A DNA stretch of 64,000 nucleotides, from the NCBI RefSeq assembly GCF_037975245.1, contig NC_092576.1:3605001-3669000 (forward strand), given 5' to 3'. Below are positions 34,858 through 45,700 of the stretch, one piece after another. Numbering within the stretch: position 1 is the stretch's first letter; every line of letters begins with the position of its first letter. A program made the translations under genes and the position numbers. The stretch comes from Apostichopus japonicus (Eukaryota; Echinodermata; Holothuroidea; Aspidochirotida; Stichopodidae). Under the pieces are notes generated by a model. That model made no database searches, was not told the DNA's origin, and saw only the letters and a program-made list of their open reading frames with translations.

Positions 34858-37396
34858 ATGAAGCTGAGAGGGTTACGCCTCTTGGTCACTCTTATTATTG
34901 TTTTCACCAGTAAGTGAGGCCTGTCGATTTTTTTTCATTTTCCCTTGATTATTTTTCATCTTTTATTGGGGGGAGGGGGGCTAGAAGGGGTGGACAATTC
35001 CTGCCTTTTTGCACCTCAGTTATTTGTTGCTTCATGTTTTCATTTATTAACCAGTAATTTTTGGGGATTTTGTTTTGTACACTAACAATTTAAAATAATA
35101 TTTTCTTATTAGGTTCTCACGTTTGATGTCCTGTTTATAAATATGTATATTTATACTGGAAATAAATAAATGAAAAGGAAAGAACTGTGTTCATTTCAGA
35201 TATTTGTTGTGCGTCTTCTATCTGTAATGAAACTCAAGAAGCTACACTCTTTACGACATTTGAAGTTGAGTGTTCATTGCTAAACCATAATTGGACATCC
35301 GTCGTGTACCGGAGTGAGAGTAATGACTTAATACGTTACCAGAAAGGTATGGTATTACATTGTATGAAAGAGTACCTTCAAGTGTTATAAATTATTGAAA
35401 TATATCAAAATTATATAATTACTGAATTATTCACGTGATTAGAGGAATATATAACGAGGCAATGAGGATGATAGTTGCAGTACTGTCCACTTTCACACAC
35501 AAACATACTACAGACATCACACACACATTTGTTTTCTTTTCACATCAAATTACACATTAATTTGTAATATACGTTTCTGTAATCACAGTGATGCCATCAT
35601 GCAAAAGATGTTAACTTTTCGAAATCATGTGTTTCATTGAGGTATCAACTAAAGAGTTATCTAACTTCCAAGTACCATGATTGATGTTATTGCCAATTTT
35701 GTTTTGTACATTTTGATTTTCTTTCTTACTTTGTTCTGTTATTTTCTTTCTTTGTCTTTAGGGTTACTACCTTTGATAAGCATTTTATGTTTTTTCTAGT
35801 ATCCATACCATTAATGCACTGTTTTTGTATGCGTATGTATATGCGAAATGTATCAACTGAACTGAACTAATGTCTGAGTAAATATTGTATCTTGCAGATA
35901 AATGTGGAAATCCTACCGGTCAAATCATTGGACCAAGAGATAAGGATGGAACGTTACACATCACCAATACAGGTGTACTGGTTTTTAACAACATTACTAT
36001 GAATGATAGCGCAAACTACCAACTGGTGTACATTGACTGTGCCGGGGGAACATATGACCAATACACAGATAACTTCAACATCTCAGGTGGGCTTTTATTT
36101 ACCTATCTGACTTGGATGCATCTCAGCAATATCCACCAAAAAAAGCTAAGGCTTTTAAGAAAATACGATACTTTTTACGAAAAAGTCGCCCAGAAAAGAA
36201 CCTGGGCACGAAAACCAAACTACCGTACCACTGATCCGCTCTCAACCCCAGTCCCTTGCATCAGGACTGTGACTGTGTGATCATCGTCTGGTGTGCATCA
36301 CCATTCCCCTCGAAAGGGAACAGATACTACACATGATCTCAGCCAAAAGGCCGAGAAACTACTATATCTATGGTTTAGTCATTCTGACATGTGTTAAATC
36401 AGGCTGTTACATTTATGGACTGCTGTGTTATTATATGTTATACAGTTTCCATTGCCGCTTGGCATTCTGTGCATAAAAACCCAGGTAACACATTTATCAT
36501 CTGACATGTGGAAACCAAGATAGTGGAGTTTCATAAAGTAGATCGCCAAATAATTATTTCGATGTACTGCGTTTGGACAAGTTTAGAAGGATATTGTAAG
36601 TTTGATGGGAAGTTGTACAGCTAATTCCCGGTTAGGTAAAAACTCAGAGATAAATCGGAACTAAAATGCATTTCCGTGAACAAGAGAATACATACACTTC
36701 ATATATCTGCTTTCACAATAAGAATATTTCCTGTGTGTGAGCATAAAGGCAATTAACATGTGTATTTGTAAGCAAGAACTATGAATATGCATGTAATCTT
36801 TTTTTTCAATTTTCAGTTCACAACATAGAGGAACCAACCAATGCACCGTCTGAGAGCAGTACAACTTCATCACAACCCAATACATCAGGTAACAAATAGT
36901 CATTGCAATTCAATAATCTTTATCAAGCACAACAACAAAATATACGACTTCCCCATTTCTGATTGTCTTTCATTGTTATATTTATGCATGGGTGTTCCTG
37001 TTAATGTCATATCATCGATTTAGCTCATTAACATTTTCCAAATCCCGATTTCGGTGATGATTGACATGTGAACAAACATCACAATCATCATGATGATGAT
37101 CATTATTATGACCATTTTGGTAGTGGTGGGCTGGGCGGAGGGAAGGAAGGGGTGTGGGTGCAGAGTGGAGAAATCACCTGATAATTTACAATGCATATGT
37201 TTGACTTACGGTATACCGAAATTGCTTTCAGAGAATATTTTCACATTTCTACTTTAATCAATAAATTGTGTTAATACTTTAAGTATCATTTTCGTCGTCT
37301 ATTGTCTTTACATGTAGGGGTACTTGTGTGATTTGCATAATTGTAGGTTTTATTGTCGCCATTGTCCCGTGCCTCGTAATCGGAATCTTCATGTGA
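34858..37396 (+). CDS. IgV-C: V-like Ig domain gene with a damaged 3' end
   Basis: Exons 34858-34909, 35200-35346, 35898-36086 and 36817-36888 are intact and phase 1. They encode a signal peptide [17 protein letters not shown], an Ig domain with Cys42, Trp49, DSANYQLVY and Cys114, and a stalk. The next homologous exon begins after CATGTAG at 37317, but two extra bases shift the frame, giving only GVLV and a stop (37329-37331). An internal acceptor ATTGTAG at 37346 restores frame and would add a short hydrophobic end FIVAIVPCLVIGIFM (stop 37394). The other membrane exon type (8995 in A, 24505 in B) is missing. About 0.7 kb of 5' flank corresponding to 4505-5215 in unit A is also missing. The product may be soluble, weakly anchored, or the locus may be dying. 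A U2-headed SINE sits in its third intron. Confidence 0.6.
36169..36360 (-). mobile_element. SINE with U2 snRNA-like head
   Basis: This insertion is absent from the matching intron in units A and B. On the minus strand it starts (36360 to 36318) with sequence like the 5' end of U2 snRNA: TTCTCGGCCTTTTGGCT, then TGTGTAGTATCTGTTC, with only a few changes. Downstream it does not match U2. The body contains CCTGGGCACG and CCCCAGTCCC words of the 84-bp repeat family. Fusion of a snRNA head to an unrelated body is the layout of snRNA-derived SINEs. Confidence 0.65.
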
Positions 37397-38133
37397 AACA
37401 AAAAGAAACAACAGGGGCCCATCCATTTGAAAATGTGCCATAGCAGTTTCCCTTCCTCTGGCATTTTAATTGGCTCTCGTGGTAGAAAGCTGGACATTTG
37501 AGCTGAGAAAGAAACTTTTTAATATGTATTCTTAAATGTTAAGAAACATAAATAGACAATTATGTAGCCATTCCCTCAGAAATGCATTTTGCATAGAATT
37601 TGTTACGATTTGATTGTACCTTGCTTGATCGTAATGGTCTACCTTTTCTGATATGGGATAATGAAATTTAGGTGAAAAGTTCAAGGGATTCCAATAAACA
37701 TTGCACTCAATTATTGAGATAAATATACTTCTGCTGATTTGACCAAACGGTTAATAATTCGATAATTTTTAGAAATCTAATAATTGTAAATGAGTAAATC
37801 TATTCTCTTGATAGAGAGATATCAAAACAATATTTACAAATAATACATGATTTGTTCAGACCACTGCAAAGTAACAATTTATGTAAAATGCAAGTCTTTG
37901 AAATGTACTTTGTAATCTCTTCTTCTTAATCATTCCGTGTATATTTTCTCTTTTCTTTTCTAAAGAATATAAGTGAAATGAATCACTTTGTCCATTAACT
38001 CAAACAAAGATGATTTAAAGCACCAAATTTTATCAAACATGTGACAAAATTACACCCCCCCCCCACCCTCCTTCCCTTTAAACTCCCTGATTGTACTAGT
38101 TTCGCTACAACAGCTGTTTCAGCTCTCCTTATA
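37397..38133. other. 3' flank of IgV-C
   Basis: Collinear with 10,913-11,960 of unit A with a deletion. AATAAA occurs at 37,695. No gene seen. Confidence 0.55.
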
Positions 38134-39999
38134 ATCCCTTACCCAACACGAATAACTATTAAGTATTCGCTAAGTATTCGCTAAGTATTCGAATAGCTAT
38201 ATAGTTGGTATTTCAAAAATTTAAGCATTCAGACTTTAGAATAACTAATTGAATACTTAAAATAACTATTCCAATAGGTATTCGAATACTTCTTTCCTTC
38301 GAATGCTTAGAGAATGCTAAATATAGCTATTCCAATAAGTATTCGAACACCTATTTCATTGAATGCCTATTCGAATACTTATTTCCTTTTGTAAGATGGT
38401 CAGCTCTTACATAAGTTTTGTTTTGTACCATAGTTTTACTTGTTTATTAGGTGCAGTGAGCACTGAACAGAGGGGCTATACATTTGTACAGTATATTGTA
38501 TGTTGTCTTGTGGATTAAAACCTCTACACTTCTACCTCTTCTAGGTTGCTAGGCAACTATCTTGTTCTTCCTGGAAATTAGCTCTCACAGGAAATGGGGT
38601 CTGTGTGTGTATATTTTAGTAACAAAGGGAGTTTTGTGAGGGGTATAAGGAGTTAGGCAGTTGGCTATAAGTATCTGAGCAAGGCAGTTGCAAAAGAAGA
38701 GAAAGATAGTTTTAATGGCTGGATAGTTTGTTTTAAACCTTAATTTACATAGTTCAAGTTACTGTAGTCCTTATCATTTTATGGAAGTTGTGATATTCAA
38801 CTGACAGTCTGGGACACTATTTTATTATAAAGGATATTATTTTACAATAAAGTATATTCCGCGACACCATTTCTTATAAAGGACATTATTTTACTACAGA
38901 GGATATTGACATTATTTTACTGAAGGATACCCTGCGACACCATTGCTTATAAATTGAAGGATAATACTTTGTTGGGATCGGACATTCATAATACCATTTA
39001 TTGTGTTCAACTATTTCTGATGTTGTGGAATATCTGATGTCGTGGAAGATATGTCGTAGGATACTTGATGTAACCAGCAGGCCAACTCACCAGAACAGAC
39101 ATTTAAATTAAGTGTATTTACTTTAACATTTGGGTGTGACCTCAAGACTGTAAGTTATTTTATTTAATTCTTTGACTGGGCCCAGATCAGCTGAATATTG
39201 TTTGTTATTCATAATTATAATTTCTTTTGATCCAATCCGGTTGAGTTTTCCAGTTTTGATGTATCTGCTCTGTGTTTGGTCTTCCCACCAAACCCAGAGT
39301 TCTCTGATCAAGAACAAACATTTATTTTCAGTGGCTAACACCCTTACACTTTGAACAGCGCAAAAATATTTGAAATATACCACGGAGGATTTAAAAGCTG
39401 AAGCGTTTCCAAATTTTCATCGATCATATTCATAAGGCCTACTGTTTTAGTATTCTGTGCTTAATACTCCATATCAAATAGATATTTATTCCTTGTGAAT
39501 GTTATTCAACTTTTAATAGCAGATTTAATCAAGAAGCTAGGACAACAAGCTGGCCAAATTCCTAACTCTCCTTACTTGGAACTAATTAGCATACAAGTAT
39601 TCAATAAGTATTCAAGTAAGTATTCAGAAACCTGTTAAGGCTTCATAACATAACTAATTAGCATACAAGTATTCGAATACTAGCGAATAAGTATTCGAAT
39701 AACTATAAGTATTCGTCAGAGCCGAATTATTTAAATGAGCGAATACTTATATGTAAATGAGCTAAGTATTCAAATAGCTATTCCAAAAGCTATTCGAATA
39801 CCTATTTGAATACCTAACAGGTATTCGAATACTTAACTCATTTACATAATTCGGCTCTGACGAAGGCTTATAGTTATTCGTATTAGTATTCGAATACTTA
39901 TTTTGTACTGTGTGTTATATGGTAGATTTTCTGAATACTTAGGAAATCCTTGAATACTTATCGAATACTTATCGAATATATTCGTGTTAGGTAAGGGAT
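38134..39999. mobile_element. 1.87-kb TIR transposon with ATTCGAATA-rich ends
   Basis: Ends ATCCCTTACCCAACACGAAT (left) and the complement of ATCCCTTACCTAACACGAAT (right) match at 19 of 20 positions. Similarity continues about 35 bases further as direct copies of AAGTATTCG. Inner zones (38,150-38,390 and 39,590-39,975) are packed with AAGTATTCGAATAGCTATT-type words in both orientations. They include an inverted pair around CGTCAGAGCCGAATTAT (39,715) and ATAATTCGGCTCTGACG (39,847). The middle has no transposase. Units A and B show the uninserted site (11,947 and 26,725). No clear target duplication is found, so the superfamily is open. Confidence 0.7.
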
Positions 40000-40822
40000 G
40001 TTGTTACCATTCTGCAGTGCAACTATATACTTTGCCCTTAATATTTGAAAACAAATATGACTCCTCCTCCAGATTAGTTTTCATCTTGATATCACCGATA
40101 GAACAGTAGATTCATATCATATGTTACAAATATCTTTGTTTACTTTGTTTTTTGACATGACCTATGGTTAATTCAGGTCACGTTATTGAAACAGTTTTCT
40201 TCACATAAAATGCAAGAAAAGTATAAGAATTTAAAATCCACTTCCCTGAATATTTAGAAGGTATAGATGTAACACCTGACTGGCTAACACACCTCCCTTA
40301 AACATCTCACTAAAGACAAACCATGAAAAATATTAACAAATAGAACGAACCTGTTGATGAAGGAAAAACATTTTGCAATGTTAACGCATTGATTATTGTG
40401 AAGCTTTTAGATATGGTCGCAATACCACTGTTTACTGATTGCGTGATCTGCTATGCGACTCGCTTCGTTTATATCCCAGGGTCACACCGTGACCTTTTAC
40501 ATCCCCATTTGCGCGTGTTATTATTCGAACTGGTATATTAGGATACAAACGTTAAACTCGTAGAGTTGTTGATTGGTCGAACCTTGGGCAAAAACTTTCC
40601 ACTAACTCGAAATATACATAATAAGGCCTATATGTTCATATTAGAATTAGAACAACATACTGTTTGCAATTATAGGTAGTACTTCCGCGAACTTTTGTAA
40701 AAATTCGAGTAACTCCCTGTATACAGTTCAGTTGGGCTGTCCATAATTGTAAACAACTGTCAACTTGAAAGCACCCCTTGCTGCCTTAGAAACAGTTTCA
40801 CCCGGATCATCCAGAGTTCAAA
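40000..40822. other. Intergenic, unit C
   Basis: Collinear with 11,960-12,780 of unit A. The TATA-like word is degraded (TAAAAATT near 40,697). No other gene signal. Confidence 0.5.
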
Positions 40823-40978
40823 ATGATCATATCTTCTCAACTCTTGGGGACCTTTAAGCTAATTCTCTGTGTCCATAGTGTTTCATTTTCAGCCCCTGGA
40901 CCCCACCATGGGCCATATAGTCCATGGGTCTTATTGGGTCCATGGAACCCACGCGATGATACTCGCTCTCGTCAATAA
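40823..40978 (+). CDS. Putative small secreted peptide precursor, 51 aa (unit C)
   Basis: Homologue of the frame at 27931. ATG at 40823, leader MIISSQLLGTFKLILCVHSV, then a Pro/Gly-rich peptide with PYSPWVLLG and PWNPRDDTRSRQ. A T-to-A change makes TAA at 40976, removing the last 15 residues present in unit B. AATAAA follows near 41,023. The TATA box is altered. It may be a shorter functional allele or an early pseudogene. Confidence 0.35.
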   Translation: MIISSQLLGTFKLILCVHSVSFSAPGPHHGPYSPWVLLGPWNPRDDTRSRQ

Positions 40979-40989
40979 AACTCCAATGG

Positions 40990-42120
40990 TCATCTTGCTG
41001 ACTCGATTCCAAGATAATCAACAATAAAGTAGAGTTTCACCAATTAGGAGGTTGACTTTAGTTCAATCTATTTGTGAACACAATTTCTAATTTTGAAGAA
41101 GTAGCGCTTATAAGCAACTGCCAATTTTGGCAATAAATATATTTTCTATAAATCTATAGCTTACAATGATTAACTATGTAATTAGCCTATTGAATAATCT
41201 ATGGAATACTCTAATACTTCAAATTGATTCGTACTCCTCTTTTTCGTTGGTAATCATGATTAACTATAAAGAAACCCTATTATTAAGAATTGTTAATCCT
41301 ATACAAACCTAATAGAACATATGGTATAATCTTTTGATCTTCAACCATGCATATACAAAGATATGATAATACTCCACATAGTCTATCAGAACTAAAACCA
41401 ATACGGACACCTGTTACAGTTAATTTATTGTATGCATATGTATTATTACGTTTAAATTGCCAAGGCAGTTGTCTGACAGTTAAACTTGGTAAGGTTTACG
41501 ATTGCCAGTGATTGTCATGCAAACTAACCATCTGCTAAATAAACTCTAAGAGTAAAAACAAATGTTAAAGCGCATCAATTGAATGTAATCTGACGTTTGA
41601 ATAGAAAGTACACAAACAATATGACAATGTTTATTAAAAGTAATATGACAAATGATATTGAATAGCATTCAGACATTTGGTTTCCTATAAACAGCTTTTA
41701 AATTTATGTCAACAAAGTTATATTATCTTATAAAATAAAACAGATGCATCAGCTAGAATCAGATAATATAAAATGATAACCCAGATGTTCGTTAGTATAT
41801 CTTCTGATATAATTTAAACATATACCGTATGGTCTGCAAAGTTTACTTTAGAATTAACATGACAAGTAATTCTCTCTGCATATTGTGTACAATTAAAACA
41901 TGTCGTTTTCACTGTAGAATACCGTCAGACAGGACGTAAATTAATATCCGTTACGCAAATGTCATTACATTATCGTAGTTAAAGCTAAACTAAGAAAACA
42001 TATAACTTATACATAATATTAACTGTTTACATAACAACTTTATACATACTCAGTATCATGATTCCTTAAAAAGTGTATTCATACCGGCATGTGTCAGTCT
42101 GTAATATACTCCTTAAGAAA
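40990..42120. other. Intergenic, AT-rich, unit C
   Basis: Collinear with 12,990-14,050 of unit A. No gene supported. Confidence 0.5.
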
Positions 42121-42194
42121 AATTACTCAAGATAATGCCTGGACATATGAAGGCCAAGGACCTAACAGATCTACTCTCATGCACCCCCACACTG

Positions 42195-42480
42195 TAAAAA
42201 AAATACCGTAAATTTTACGGTAAAAAGACTGGCAGCAATTCTGCCAACAAATGCCTGTTAAATTTACGGTAATTATTTCAATCACTGTAAAATTGTTTAC
42301 AGTTTTTAACCGTAAAAGTTACATTTTACCATAAAATTATTTACAGTTTACTGTTTATTATTTACAGTGTACTGTAAACAATTTTACAATATTTGAAATG
42401 AACCCGTAAATGTAACAGGCATTTGTTGGCAGAATTGCTGCCAGTCTTTTTACTGTAAAATGCACCATAACTGTTTTTAC
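42195..42480. repeat. Subterminal foldback of the CACTG element
   Basis: The segment with AAAAAGACTGGCAGCAATTC (from about 42,222) and TGCCAACAAATGCCTGTTA recurs inverted near 42,413-42,460 as AACAGGCATTTGTTGGCAG and CTGCCAGTCTTTTTACTG. The intervening 140 bases carry further TTTACAGT/ACTGTAAA pairs. A single strand would fold into a long hairpin. Similar ACGGTAAAAA...CTGGCAGC text is, from memory, common in fish EnSpm repeats. Confidence 0.75.
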
Positions 42481-42770
42481 TGTAAACTGATGGTTCAAAT
42501 GAGTACATTATCATAATTTTTGTGTTTATTTGAACAATTTAGTTTATTTGAACAATACACTGAAGCATTCTGACATGTCACTGTACAAATACACCATTCT
42601 CTACAGTACATATACCAAAGCATCAATAGTGTAAAATGGATCAAACCTTTAGCAGAATATTGAAGCAAAAAGGGGGCAATAGAACAATAAAACATTTTGA
42701 CATCCAAATGAATGAAGTTCAAACACGAAACAACGAATCTTTTAAGTAATTGGAAATTAAAGTTCATTGC

Positions 42771-45700
42771 TTAGAAGCTGTGTGTATTATAATCCTGCAC
42801 TGCATTGGTGAAATGGAGGACTTTTGGATTAATAGAATGCCTTCTACTCTTCGCTGCTTGCGCCTTGTGGCCTCTGTCTGGGTTGATGGTGAACAGACAT
42901 CTGAAAGTAACAGTAAAAGGTAACAGTAACAAACTACTTAAAAACCAAGAAACTGATTCAAGCCGTGCAAACTTCTATTGTCTTTGAATGGTTCCAACTT
43001 CTAATTCCCTGTATAAACTCCCGACTCACTTCTGCAAGCAAAGAGAGCAGTGCACTGGTGAAGAGATGAAACAAAAGCTTACACACCTAACACAATGTTT
43101 CATAAGGTCAAAAAGTTTTGTCTAAGAAACTCCAGGAGGCCTATGAAATTTGCTGCACAGCTCTATGCAATCAACCAATAGTTGACCTCATTTTGAAGAT
43201 TAACAACCAGAATGCCAATTGGTTAAATGATTCCCTTGCCAGAATGTGAAGCAGCATTTACTTTGGAAACCAGATTTTGCGATATTCACCATTTGATCTT
43301 GTCTCCAGAACAACAGTATGGATCATCTTCTCACCTAGGGCAATCTAAATACTATCTAGTTGACGTATTCGACACACTTCCATTTCTTGAGCTGTCCTGA
43401 CTAAGAGGTATTTAGACTTTGACCTCTGCTGACCTTAAATGTTGATTGACCTCACTGATGTAAGGTAGGGATCATGTACTCACCAATGACAATCTACATT
43501 ACACTTTTTTTAACCAAGGTGTACTTCTAAAGATATATTTACAAGGTTTTCAAGACTGACCTCAAATGACATTTAACCTTCACAAAAAACAATTGGGATC
43601 ATCTACTCTTCAAGTGCAACCTACATATCATGTGGGAAGCTTAACCAACTTTCAATTCTGAATATACAGTGTTTACAACTTTTGCAGACTTTGATCTCTG
43701 TAGATCTCAAATGACCTTTGACCTCCATAAAAAAGAATAGGATCATCTACTTAGTCCTAAGAGCAACCTAAAAACAAAATTAAACCAACTTTCTCTTTTT
43801 TAGATATCCTGTTTACAAGATTTTCAGACTCCTGTTGACCTGCATTGTGGTTTTGATGATGTTACATACATAATCTTATATGAATGTGACATACTGTAGG
43901 TATATCCGGATGAACTTCAATCTAAATAGTACAGCAAAAGGCATTGAGATGTGAGAAACAATATTGGAAATGGCAGCTGATAACGGAAATGGACACTTAT
44001 AGTTTTCTTGTACTCAGCATGATACATCACATAATATATTGTGTGTTTTCAAAGTTGACCCCTGTTGACCTCAGCTTACTTTTGATCAATACCAGAGACA
44101 ACATGGTTCTAAGGCTACCCAATGTGGTACACCTATATACCAAATATGAGATCAATCCAAGCTACGCTTCTTGAGATATGTTTACAAGTTTCCACAATTT
44201 GACCCCTTGTAACCCCAAATGACCTTTGATTTCCACCAAAAGTAATAGGATTCTTGTACTTAATGTGGTCCACCTACACACCAAATATGAGATATGCTTT
44301 CTTTTTAAGATATCGTGTTTACAAGCTGGGCGTCACAAATGCACTTACACATGCGCACACACACATACGCCATCACATATGCAAAGGTAACGATTATCAT
44401 TGAAACCAAAAAGAATAGGGTTCTTGTACTCATTAAGAGCAATGCACATATATTGCCACATTAGAATTTCAAGCAATGTTTACTTTTTGAGTTATCATGT
44501 TTACAAGGAAGTGTCACATACACATGAACACACCATCACATAGATTCCTTTGTCTTTTAGCAAGAAATCAAAAGTGCAGAAATTAGGTGCAAGTGTAGAA
44601 AAAAAAGTAGGCCAAAATGCAAAAACAAGAAAATTTGCTACCCTTAGCTTTCTCTCTCATACGAAAAGTGTAGCACATGTTTTTTTGCCACTGTTTGGGC
44701 CAAATTAATGCTCTTTTGGTATTAATTCAAGAAATGTTAGAATCAGGTTTTAGACTTTTAGTGAGTAGATTTTATAGGCACTTGCAATTTTAGATGATTT
44801 GTAGTCATGTAAACATGGTTCACTGCCTTTTATAATTGGTCGTTTTAAAATTTTCATTCATGCAGCTTTCCTGGGTGATGCCTGTAGAGGCTCTTCAAAC
44901 AAGTTTGTCAAACTTGGTCGATTTTGAGATACTGTGCTTTAAATTTGTCACATTTTGATATCTTTTTGACATCTACGAAGAACATAGGCCTATAGAACTT
45001 AAAGCAGTACATCCACATACTGTAGCAGATTAAAATCCTACTGACCACAAGTACTTAATGTAATTCATCCACATACCACATTTGATGTCTAAGATACCCA
45101 TCATGAGACAGTCTTATAATAATCTGAACATGGACATATACTACAAAAGGGAAAAAGAATACCTCTGTATGAAGTCTATGGTTGCAGCCGTTCCTGCACT
45201 ATACTGTATTCCAAAAATGTAAAATGATGCAAACAGCATCGCAAGTCCACCGATGAAACTAGCACAGTTGCTCACCACCTGCCCATCAATAGCCAGCATG
45301 TATCGTTCTGCAAGGAGTATGTCTCCTAGGATAAAAAAAAAAAATATGGAGATTTGGCATCAGAAGTAATTAGGTCAGTGTCACAACACCAGTAAAACTC
45401 TAAGCATTAGATATGTTTTTCTGGTATTTGAAAAGGCCTTAGTAACCAGATTTGCATATTTAATAATATTTTGCAAATTAATGAGTGAAATACAAGTCAT
45501 GTTTTTAAAAATTGTGAAACTGTGTTTTTAAATTTTGAAACATTATGGCCACTGTAGCACATGCAGCATTTTCAGGTTTACTGTACTGTCCCTTTAAGCA
45601 TCAAGCAAGAAGTTCATACTTGGAGAATAAAATAGTGGACTTCTGTAGCCCCCAGTCAAAATGAATCATTGTAATGATGTATGGAAGTAGGATTAAATAT

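Noticed and set aside
36318-36360. Genuine U2 snRNA gene
   Set aside because: Only the first ~43 bases match. The branch-point-pairing head is followed by unrelated sequence, with no Sm site or later stems.
42805-42987. Plus-strand 60-codon frame
   Set aside because: It is antisense to the last exon of the element gene, which has consistent phase with three upstream exons.
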